Assembly: GCA_032718475.1 (NCBI GenBank)
Contig: JAUCBJ010001975.1
Span: forward strand, 1-36,648
Source: Nemertoderma westbladi
Lineage: Eukaryota > Xenacoelomorpha > Nemertodermatida > Nemertodermatidae
Direction of reading: 5' to 3'
DNA length: 36,648 nt
This document shows positions 1 to 8,781 of this stretch, piece by piece. The notes under the pieces were generated by a model. The model saw only the letters and a list, made by a program, of their open reading frames with translations, ran no database searches and had not been told where the DNA came from. The position numbers and the translations under genes are program-made. Position 1 is the stretch's first letter, and every line of letters begins with the position of its first letter.

Positions 1-819
1 CATGTTGGATTAGCCATTGTTCCATTGTAGATTAACCATTGAAACATTGTTAATTGACCTATGTTCCATTGTTGATTACCATTGTTACATTGTAGATAAA
101 CCATTGTCCTTTGTAGATTAACCATTATTCCATTGTAGATTACCCATTATTCCGTTGTTGATTAAGGACTTCCCATTTACCATTTCAACGTAGTAGATTA
201 CCATTGTTACATTGTAGATAAACCATTGTTCCATTGTAGATTACCATTGTTACATTGTAGATAAACCATTGTTACTTTGTAGATTAACCATTGTTCCATT
301 GTAGATTAACGATTATTCAATTGAAGATTGACTATTGTTCCATTGTAAGTAAACCATTGTTCCTTTGTTGATTAACGATTATTCAATTGAAGATTGACTA
401 TTGTTCCATTGTAGATTACCATTGTTCCATTGTAGATTACCATTGTTGCATTGTACAGTAGGTAAACCATTGTTCCTTTGTAGATTAACCATTGTTCCAT
501 TGTAGATTACCCATCGTTCCATTGTAAGTAAACCATTGTTCCTTTGTAGATTAACCATTATTCCATTGTAGATTTCCCATTATTACGTTGTTGATTAACC
601 ATTTTCCATTTACCATTTCAACATAGTAGATTCCCATTGTAGATTAACGATTATTCAAATGAAGATTGACCATTGTTCCATTGTAGATTAACATTTTTAC
701 ATTGTAGATTAACCATTGTCGTTCCATTATAGATTACCATTGTTACATTGTAGGTAAACCACTGTTCCTTTGTAGATTAACCATTGTTCCTTTGTAGATT
801 AACCATTGTTCCATTGTAG
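1..819 (+). repeat. 22-bp minisatellite ending on a splice acceptor
   Basis: Degenerate tandem array, unit close to ATTAACCATTGTTCCATTGTAG, with shortened and variant units (AGATTGACTATTG, GTAAGTAAACC, TAGGTAAACC). It fills the visible intron upstream of the first exon. The last unit provides the acceptor TTGTAG at 814-819, and the exon opens with ATTGACCATTGT, which also occurs inside the array (near 664-675). The array unit therefore contains a copy of the acceptor plus about 12 nt of exon. No gene is seen in this stretch. The left edge is cut by the window. Confidence 0.85.
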
Positions 820-1006
820 ATTGACCATTGTATCGACGGTAATCATTGTCCATGCTATCATTCCGGGGAGCGTTACATGCCCGGTGAATCTATCCGGATT
901 GACTGTAACACTTGCACCTGTAAGAATAAACGTTGGGATTGTACGGACGATGAGTGCGGAGCCACATGTGCGGCACTGGGCGATCCTCATTACAAAACAT
1001 TCGACG
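820..1006 (+). CDS. VWD-domain protein, exon 1 of 4 visible (VWC/E-like module and start of VWD)
   Basis: The exon reads in frame from 820 (IDHC...) for 62 codons plus one base. It has closely spaced cysteines typical of the VWC/E-like segment that precedes a VWD domain in mucin, vWF and SCO-spondin proteins (CPCYHSGERY, then DCNTCTCKNKRWDC). It ends with the VWD opening motif GDPHYKTFDG. Acceptor is TTGTAG at 814-819 and donor is ACG|GTAAGT at 1006/1007. Exit phase is 1, matching the next exon. The product would be a secreted, disulphide-rich extracellular protein; the exact family member cannot be named. The first residues are identical to the neighbouring minisatellite, so the exon start may be repeat-derived. 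An upstream acceptor is ruled out in this frame by the TAG just before 820. Confidence 0.85.
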
Positions 1007-1437
1007 GTAAGTCTGCCATCTTTTTGTAGTTTTTTTTAGTTCGCTCAGCTGAATTGTACTTTTGTCGATTTTCATTTCGTTTATTTTATATTTCAATTTC
1101 TAATATAATATGTGTTCACAACTTTTCCCGTTTACATAATAGATTGCGCATATTAAATGAAATACTATTTTGTTTCGTAAGAATTATATTCTTAACAATA
1201 ATTCCCACCCCCCCCCCCCCCCCCCCCCCCCCCCCCACCCACCCCTCATTAATTCTTTACACATATTCAACATCATGCACTTTCTCACTTTCTGGGTGGT
1301 AGCGCTTACTAGCAATGCTATAAGCTGCCATCCAGGCCATCATAGACATATCATACTCTCACCCACTCCATGATTTTGATAAAATCTTTAGTGTTGGTAT
1401 GCTTCGCATTTATAGTTGAAGTTGTAATATATTATAG
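1007..1437 (+). other. Intron between exons 1 and 2, with a 29-base poly-C run
   Basis: Ordinary short intron (431 bp) from GTAAGT to ATTATAG. It holds a run of 29 C at 1208-1236, followed by short C-rich runs. No minisatellite and no gene. The homopolymer length is likely to be unreliable in the assembly. Confidence 0.8.
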
Positions 1438-1580
1438 GGAAGGCGTACACGTTCCAAGGCGGATGCAGTTATTACCTTATGAAAGAAATAAGTGGCGATC
1501 GGGGTCGAGTCAGTGTCGAAGCAGAAAATGTACCTTGTGGAACTAGCGAAGTTACTTGTACAAAATCAGTAATTCTTCAG
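1438..1580 (+). CDS. VWD-domain protein, exon 2 (N-terminal half of VWD)
   Basis: 143 bp: two bases complete the glycine codon of FDG, then 47 codons. It continues the VWD domain with KAYTFQGGCSYYL and ends CGTSEVTCTKSVILQ. Donor is CAG|GTATGT at 1580/1581, exit phase 0. VWD domains mediate disulphide-linked multimer assembly in secreted gel-forming and coagulation-type proteins. The striking point is that the last 53 nt of this exon plus GT (1528-1582) are the first unit of the 55-bp minisatellite that follows. Reading past the donor meets an in-frame TAG in the first repeat unit, so only the first donor gives an open product. Confidence 0.9.
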
Positions 1581-2582
1581 GTATGTCCCTTGTGGAACTA
1601 GCGAAGTTACTTGTACAAAATCAGTAATTCTTCAGGTATGTCCCTTGTGGAACTAGCGAAGTTACTTGTACAAAATCAGTAATTCTTCAGGTATGTCCCT
1701 TGTGGTACTAGCGAAGTTACTGGTACAAGATCAGTAATTCTTCAGGTATGTCCCTTGTGGTACTAGGGAAGTTACTATGGTACAAAATCAGTAATACTTC
1801 AGGTATGTCCCTTGTGGTACTAGCGAAGTTACTGGTACAAGATCAGTAATACTTCAGGTATGTCCCTTGTGGTACTAGCGAAGTTACTGGTACACAATCA
1901 GTAATTCTTCAGGTATGTCCCTTGTGGTACTAGCGAAGTTACTTGTACAAAATCAGTAATTCTTCAGGTATGTGCCTTGTGGAACTAGCGAAGTTACTTG
2001 TACAAAATCAGTAATTCTTCAGGTATGTCCCTTGTGGAACTAGCGAAGTTACTTATACAGAATCAGTAATACTTCAGGTATGTCCCTTGTGGAACTAGCG
2101 AAGTTACTTGTACAAAATCAGTAATTCTTCAGGTATGTGCCTTGTGGAACTAGCGAAGTTACTTGTACAAAATCAGTAATTCTTCAGGTATGTCCCTTGT
2201 GGAACTAGCGAAGTTACTTGTACAAAATCAGTAATTCTTCAGGTATGTGCCTTGTGGAACTAGCGAAGTTACTTGTACAAAATCAGTAATTCTTCAGGTA
2301 TGTGCCTTGTGGAACTAGCGAAGTTACTTGTACAAAATCAGTAATTCTTCAGGTATGTCCCTTGTGGAACTAGCGAAGTTACTTGTACAAAATCAGTAAT
2401 TCTTCAGGTATGTCCCTTGTGGAACTAGCGAAGTTACTTGTACAAAATCAGTAATTCTTCAGGTATGTCCCTTGTGGTACTAGGGAAGTTACTGGTACAC
2501 AATCAGTAATACTTCAGGTATGTCCCTTGTGGTACTAGCGAAGTTACTTGTACAAAATCAGTAATACTTCAGGTATGTCCCT
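1528..2582 (+). repeat. 55-bp exon-donor minisatellite, segment 1
   Basis: About 19 units of 55 bp. Unit 0 (1528-1582) is the exon end itself (ATGTACCTTGTGG... CAGGT); later units read ATGTCCCTTGTGG. Units next to the exon keep the exon spelling (GGAACTAGCG, CTTGTACAAAATC), while others carry GGTACTAG and CTGGTACAAGATC; some are 57 bp through an extra AT. Every unit ends in TTCAG|GTATGT, so each carries a donor copy. The segment is cut at 2582 by a LINE insertion and resumes at 13651. Confidence 0.95.
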
Positions 2583-5382
2583 AGAGGCCAGTGGAATTAC
2601 CGGACACAATCGGCCTCACAGGCGTCAGTTAGCTCCTGACCGGCTGCCTGTCTCACCCCCTACTGGAGAGAAAGCAGCCAACAATTCTTTGAGTCCCTTT
2701 CCTGATGACCTTTCTGGCCCAAGCCCTGGGTCACCAGGAAGGCCAGATTGTGATGGGGAGAGGGATTCTGGAGTTGGAGGCTACTCTCATGTTCCACCCC
2801 GACCAACAAAGCCATTGGTGAATCTGAGGCAAGTCACAAGACTAGCCTCAGTAAACACCCTAACACTCGGGTCCCCAATGCGACAAGGTGAGCTGACTGC
2901 CTTGGCAGATAAGCTTTCTCTTAGCGCAGTGGGTGTTCAAGAGCACCGAATGCAGACTGGACAAACTGATGAGGTTCTGATTAAGGACATGGGGGCGGTT
3001 GGCGACTCGCCCTCGCGTCAGCAGATGATAGTGGCAATGGTGGAATTGGTCTATTGATGAATCCAACTGCACATGCAGCATTGGACAAAATAGACCAAAT
3101 CTCTAACCGCATCATCCGTTGCCACTTCTCATGTTCTGGAAGACCGGCTAAGAAGTTTCCTAAGGTGGTTCTGATTGTGTGCTACTCTCCAACTAGTGTT
3201 GCCCCTGTAGAGGAGGTGGAAAATTTCTACCACAATCTACAAGCAGCTATTGATGGAGTGGATCAGCATGCATTCTTAACATTCCTGGGAGACTTTAATG
3301 CAAGTCTGCATCAATCACCTACATCGCCCTGGGTCTATAGCAATAGTGTTAACCGAAATTCTGTCCATCTTCAGGATTTTATCTCTGGAAATGGATTGTT
3401 TTCGGCTGGAACCCAGTTCAAGAAGCGAACTGGAAAGCTATGGACTCATAGTGGACCCAGTGGTCACAAGTCCCAGATAGACCATATTCTGTTTCGTAGG
3501 AAATGCAGGAGCTCTATACAAGGCTGTAATGCATTTACACTTCGACCCTTCTCCAGTGATCACCGCCTTATTGTGGCCAAGGTAAGACTTAGTATGCGTG
3601 CTATCAGAACAACGAAATCTGCCTTGCCGTGGCATGACTGGTCCTCTCTGTTGCAACAGCCAAGTGTGAGATCCAGCTTCACACTACAGCTGAGCAACAG
3701 GTATGAGGCTCTTGCCTCTGAGGCGGCAGATCACTGTGAGGGCTATACTGCATTTACAGAAGCAGTTAAGTTAGCAGCTGCAGAAACAGTTCCTGTATAC
3801 CCTCGAAACAGGAAAAGGGCCCCCTGGACTGACAACAAAATTCAGAAGTGCCGAAATGACCTTCATAAGGCGCAGAAAGAGTCCCGACTCAAACAGACTA
3901 CAGCGGCCAAGAATGCAGTTAAGGCTGCATCTAGGTCCCTGAACAGGCAGTACTCTGCTAATCTACAGGAGCTAATAAACCAACAGGTTGATGCCATCAA
4001 TGATGCTGACGACAGCAGGCAATCATCCCAGGCATGGAAATCGATCAATCTGCTTACTGGGCGGAAAAGCCAACCAACCACCAAGGTTAAGGCTGAATCA
4101 CCAGCCGATCGCCTCAATGGTTGGAAAGCCCACTTTGAAAAGCTCCTCAATAATGATAGGGTATTGCCTGATAACTTTATAGAAGTAAAAGTGTCTGAGT
4201 CTGTACTCCCAGATATTCCCATTGGCGATATCTCCTTTGCAGAAGTGAAGGCTGCTGCAAAGAGCATTAAGACCAATCGTGCCAGTGGAGTAGATGGTGT
4301 TCCCCCTGAGGTCTTTAAAATACCTGAGTGTTTAAAGCTCATCTATCCCATCATAGTAGACATGTACCGAACAACAAGAGTCCCACAAGATATGAAAACA
4401 AATAAGTTGGTGCCAGTTCCCAAGAAGGGCAACCTAACACTCTATGGTTCTTTTCGGGGAATCTCATTGATCTCGATTGCTGCAAAGCTATACAATAGGA
4501 TTCTATTAAATCGCATCAGGGATCCCATTGAGAGACTGCTCCGTGGAAATTAGAATGGGTTCCGTAAAGGTCGTGGGACCATGGAGCCCATTTTGGCACT
4601 TAGAAGGATAATTGAAGAGTTATCAAAAAAGAAAGACAGGCATCTGGCTGTTATCTTTGTTGACTTCTTCAAGGCCTTTGATTCAGTCTCTTGCTCACGT
4701 ATGTTCAGCATACTTTCATTATATGGGATTCCTGATGAAATTATTGCAACAATCAGATCAGTATACGATGGTTCGACAACATTTGTGTCTACTGTTGATG
4801 GTGACACAGAACCATTTGAAGTGTTATGGGGCGTCCTCCAAGGAGACACACTTGCACCATTCTTGTTCATTATTGTGGTTGACTATGTTCTACGCATGTC
4901 CTTAGATCATTATAATGATGATGGGGTGATGATAACTCCACCTACTGGCTCCAGAAGTCGAGGAAATCCTGCCAAGTACCTAACTAATCTAGACTTTGCT
5001 GATGACTTAGGAGTACTCTCAGAATCATTAGAGGGAGCCCAACGGCTCCTCAGCTCATTAGAACATGCTGCTTCTAGTGTTGGTCTTTTTATTAACTCCA
5101 GAAAGACCAAAATTCTGACAGTTAACTTTGAAAGTCCTCAGCAAGTCTCTGATCAGATGAGCATAAGCTCAAAGGATGGTATGCTTGAGCATGTGGACGA
5201 CTTCTGTTACCTGGGATCATGGATCCGGAAGTCAGGTGAGGACCTTCGAATACGTAAGGGAAAGGCATGGGCAGCCTTGAATAGGCTTTCCAGGATTTGG
5301 AAGTCACCGAGAATTAATCGGAAACTTAAGGTCCGATTATTTAGAGCAGCAGTAGTTCCAGTACTCCTCTACGGGAGTCCAT
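2583..5382 (+). pseudogene. LINE ORF: APE-type endonuclease and reverse transcriptase, broken
   Basis: An N-terminal stretch reaches the endonuclease start (SVNTLTLGSPMRQGELTAL, VGVQEHRM). A frameshift lies near the G-run at 2991-2995, after which another frame resumes (GNGGIGLLMNPTAHAALDK). Endonuclease motifs GDFNAS (near 3291) and SDHRLIVAKV (near 3558) follow. Reverse transcriptase begins near 4240 (VDGVPPEVFK, PVPKKGN), is cut by a TAG at 4551-4553, and continues with NGFRKGRGT, motif A FVDFFKAFDSV, LQGDTLAPFLF and the catalytic FADD at about 5000. The thumb region (KLKVRLFRAAVVPVLLYGSP) stops at the BEL junction. Sequence before the endonuclease runs in frame out of the minisatellite by chance. 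Not functional: one frameshift, one stop, no C-terminus. Confidence 0.88.
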
Positions 5383-6120
5383 TTACGGGAGGTCTCCTTC
5401 AGGCCACCACAGAAATCGTAGGCTGTCTCGATCCCTATCCAGCGCCTTAACTTGTAAGAACATGCCTTCTATATCGGAGGCCAAAGCGATTGAATATTGT
5501 CGTAATCTTAAGAATATTCCCAACAAGGATTGGAGAAAGTTGGGTCCTGGCAACAACTCGGAATTAAGGGATTGGCCCATGGAGAGAGCGGAGCCGTCAA
5601 ATACTACCCGAACTTCGTTGGGTTTACCGGGTTTGGGAACGTAATGATGTGTTAGATAGTACGTTCTCTCAGTTACGGGTGTTTCTTCCGGTACTCGCTC
5701 CGCATATCCCTTGTCAATAAATTTCTTCAACTGAGTCTTGTACATTTCCTTAGCTGAAGCATTTGCCGTAAGGCGTCGATGTAGTTGCGCAATTCTTTTC
5801 TCCGCCAAGGGTCGGTTGTTTATAAATTTAGGTTCTCGCTTTCGAAATGGCAGACCAATTTCATATCTACCTTGATCTTTAAGAAAACGTGTAGTTGTCT
5901 CCTGGATCTGCTTGGCTCTTTCTTCTTCTACCGATAGGGCCTTATCGTAGGAATTGGGCTCTACAGCCTCTTGAGTAAAGAATCGTACGGCGTGTTCATC
6001 GCGAGTCTTCGCGTTGTAGCGATCTATCACTTCATTCAGTTCGTCGTTATAGTTGACTTGTCCTGCTGGACGAATGAGGTGACATAGGTTCACTTGGTTT
6101 TGCCAAGTTTCGTTTTCCGT
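5383..6120 (-). pseudogene. BEL/Pao reverse transcriptase, N-terminal part
   Basis: Open from 6093 to the junction. Pao-type RT signatures are visible: YYLTHHYVPKPGKP, VRVVFDGSA, SLNSELLPGPNFLQSLLG, the first catalytic aspartate block ASDIEGMFLQV, and LRFLWWPEG. The chain then runs out of element, so the palm YxDD motif is absent. Upstream of 6112 the frame is disturbed by the 115-bp LINE insertion. The protein would copy element RNA into DNA in gag particles; this copy cannot. Confidence 0.9.
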
Positions 6121-6235
6121 ATGTCATGGGTGATAGGGAGTTGTGGCGGTGCAATTTTGTTGACAAGCCGGCACAGCATTCTTAAAAATGCAGCTGCAAT
6201 GCAGCATGCCGATCCTAGTAGTAGTAGTAGTAGTA
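6121..6235 (+). mobile_element. 115-bp 5'-truncated LINE 3' end inserted in BEL pol
   Basis: The sequence matches the 3' end of the RTE-like LINE (starts ATGTCATGGGTGATAGGG, ends CCGATCC then TAG repeats). It is flanked by a 9-bp direct repeat GTTTTCCGT at 6112-6120 and 6236-6244. This is the classical product of target-primed reverse transcription with 5' truncation. The insert (115 bp plus 9 bp TSD) shifts frame in the BEL polyprotein, giving a clear cause of inactivation. Confidence 0.93.
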
Positions 6236-6426
6236 GTTTTCCGTAAGGAGGTCGATGGTATTCTCCTCGTCGAAGAGTTGGTGGATATCATCATTATCTG
6301 AGGAGTATGGTGTTCCCTCAGTTGTGTCGTCTACCTCACTGATCTCCTCTTCCCGTTCACTTCCCTGGTAGACCCGTTCTTTGGGTAACCTTTCATGAGA
6401 GTTCTATGGGAAGGGCCAGTAAAGTA

Positions 6427-7419
6427 TCAACCTACTCTAGTTCTTCCCGCATAGGTTTGTAGTGGTTGCGGTTGAGCAGGCCGTTTCTCCAATGTCTCAA
6501 GCGCCTCATGCGCATTTTGGCCGATGAGTATTTGCACTCCAGGGTAGTTTGTATTGAATCTAGGTATCTTATGCTGCTGGGTGAAATCGTCCTCATCCCA
6601 GTTATAAGGTTCCACTTGGCTGGTAGCGAAGTTCTTTATCGCCACCATTTTTACTGACCTTATACTGTGTTCTCCTAGTTCATCCTGGGGGGTGGACAAC
6701 GCGTCTACATAGTAGTCTGTAGTGACTGTGGATTTCCAAACCTGCATAATTCCAGACATGTTCAACTTGGTTCGGAACTTGGGTTGTCCAGCAAAGATGT
6801 CTTCGGCTAGTTCTTTGTCGATGAATGTTCCTGTGCTGCCGGAGTCAAGGAGGGCGTTCACTATATAACTCTTTTCAGGCCCATGGACTCTCAACTGCAC
6901 TACGGGAAATTCTCGGATTCCTACATTGGAAGTTGGTGCTTTCCAAGATGGTTGTCGGTCAGGAGCAGTTAGGGGGAGCTCACTGTCGGTTTCCTTCTCA
7001 TACGTAAGTGCTCGATACACTGCGGTATTTATTAGGTAACAGGATTCGTTTTCGTCGGAGAATTCATCCGTATAGAATCCTTCCATCTCAGAACTTTGGT
7101 CAGTGTCGTTCACATCACTGAATTGGACATGTAGTTCGGACTCACTTACCTGACTCGGGCTGTTTCTTTCGAATTCAGTGTGCAACAAGATATGATGTTT
7201 CGCGCCGCACTTTGCACACCTTGCGTCGGAGTAACAGGTTCGCCGTTGGTGTCCTTGTCTGAGGCAATTATAACACAACCGCTTATCCCACATGACTTCA
7301 CGTCTATCCTTTAGTGATTTCTTTAGAAATTCATCACACACACTTAAACGGTGGGGCCCGTCGCACAGCGCACATTTCGGTTTGATGTTACTTACCTTAC
7401 TTTGGGTAACGTTGTGCAC
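6427..7419 (-). pseudogene. BEL/Pao gag C-terminus (zinc knuckles) and aspartic protease
   Basis: Zinc knuckles: CALCDGPH, CYNCLRQGHQRRTC (CX2CX4HX4C) and CAKCGAKHHILLH, the last being the form usual in BEL elements. An acidic linker follows, then the protease (VVQLRVHGPEKSYIVNALLD with the active-site DSGSTGTFID). It ends at a TGA near 6427. It is in the same frame as the DUF1759 gag segment upstream, separated by a single TGA at 7507-7509, so the two once formed one Gag-Pro. Sequence between 6245 and 6427 is the poorly conserved link to RT. Confidence 0.88.
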
Positions 7420-7506
7420 ACTCGTTCTTTCCTCGGGCTTTCTTCCGTGAATTCTCTTAGGAGACGTAGGAGGAGTTTTTCTTACCTGTTCTCTCCTGTC
7501 ATTGGT

Positions 7507-8256
7507 TCAAGACTTGAATTTACTTACGTCTTTAGGCGCTTTGTTGACATGGTAAGATCTTTCAGTGTCTTTCCCGCTGTCCTCTTCTTGAGAAGCCTGG
7601 CTTTCGCAGTCGTCTGTATAACACACTGGAGTTACCTTTCTCCTAGAAACGGGTTTCTCACTTACCTTATTTTCCGGTGTCTTCTCTCTGGACTGCTTTA
7701 GGAGCTGTAATTTTACCTCTCCATCTAAGAATGACATGAGATCAGCCATGGTAGGGTCTCTCCGTGGTCGTTCCATCATATATAAGACTTTCTTGTCCCA
7801 GCGTGTACCTACTCCACCCTTTGGTAAAGTAGAGGCCACAGCTCCAATAACCATAGAACTCTGATATTCATGAGACTTACCTAGCCAATCTAATTGTCTA
7901 CAGATCTCCTGAATCTCATCGGAAAACTCTATAATCCCGCTGCTAATGAACTTTCGGGGCGCTACCAATTTTGCATACAAATACCTAGCTATGTTATTCC
8001 TATTACCATACCTGATGTTTAGTGTATTCCAAACTTGTCTTAATCCATCTGGATGTCCAATAAACTTTAACGCCAATAACTTGGGAGATCCTTCCAAGCA
8101 CTCGATGAGGAATCTAAGTTTCTCTCCGTTAGATAGCACAGAGTTCTGTATGTTATCTTTATAATATTCATTAAAAGGTAACCATTTCATCTCATCTCCA
8201 TTGAAATTGACGATCTCTCCCACCTTTACCGCTTGACGGGCTTCGGTTCTAGCCAT
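7507..8256 (-). pseudogene. BEL/Pao gag, DUF1759 domain
   Basis: Starts MARTEARQAVKVGEIVNFNG and contains the DUF1759 capsid-like pattern: WLPFNEYYKDNI, KLRFLIECLEGSPKLLALKF, VWNTLNIRYGNRNNIARYLY. It ends in a basic/acidic tail before TGA at 7507-7509. DUF1759 is the Gag core of Pao elements and forms the particle around element RNA. The start is uncertain, because the noncoding gap 8257-8309 and a frame change separate it from the upstream ORFs. Confidence 0.85.
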
Positions 8257-8309
8257 TTGACGCGTAAAACTTTCTTATGTTATTGTGTTATATTTGTTTT
8301 GTTTTATTG

Positions 8310-8726
8310 TTATATCGTGTTATTTAATATCGAGTTATCGGTATATAAATTTCTCGGATTATGATCAGGTCTATATGGAATATCATTGTCAACAGGTTTA
8401 TAATTACCCTTAATAGGGTTTACTATAGGAGTTTCTACTTCACTAGCAGTATAGATGCGTGTAGGCTCCACACCTTGCGCATGAAGTACTTTAGACCTAA
8501 CAGGTTGACACATTGTTACAGGGGGTGGTGGTATACCCTTTTGTGTATTTACTAATTTATCGCGTTCTAACGCGATACTCTGCTGCACTTCTTGCAACTC
8601 TAACCTACTTTCCCTTACTGTGCCCTTGAACTGTTGAACAGTCTCCTGCATCTGCCCGAGCAGGAGATCCATCCCCCGCCGTCTCTCATCCACCCACTCG
8701 ACCGCCGAAGCGGGAGCCGCCAACAT
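8310..8726 (-). pseudogene. BEL upstream ORF, coiled-coil segment
   Basis: 138 codons open, with a predicted helical stretch rich in Glu, Gln and Arg (RRGMDLLLGQMQETVQQF, ELQEVQQSIALERDKL) and then a Pro-rich tail. It lies directly after the palindrome at 8745-8781 and in a different frame from the preceding ORF. I do not recognise a domain. It is probably the continuation of the upstream Gag N-terminal protein, thrown out of frame. Confidence 0.55.
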
Positions 8727-8744
8727 AGTAGCGGGTGGACGAGT

Positions 8745-8781
8745 AACTAGCTAGCACAGACTAAGTCTGTGCTAGCTAGTT
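8745..8781. repeat. 37-bp perfect palindrome with 18-bp arms
   Basis: AACTAGCTAGCACAGACT, one central A, then its exact reverse complement. On the - strand it encodes the last residues of the upstream ORF (LASTDLVCAS) and its TAG stop at 8747-8749. A frame change follows immediately. It is either a template-switch mutation that duplicated a short stretch in inverse, or a real RNA stem at the ORF junction. Confidence 0.95.

Noticed and set aside
1581-2582. CRISPR-like regular repeats
   Set aside because: Units are head-to-tail with no spacers, and the surroundings are spliced eukaryotic exons.
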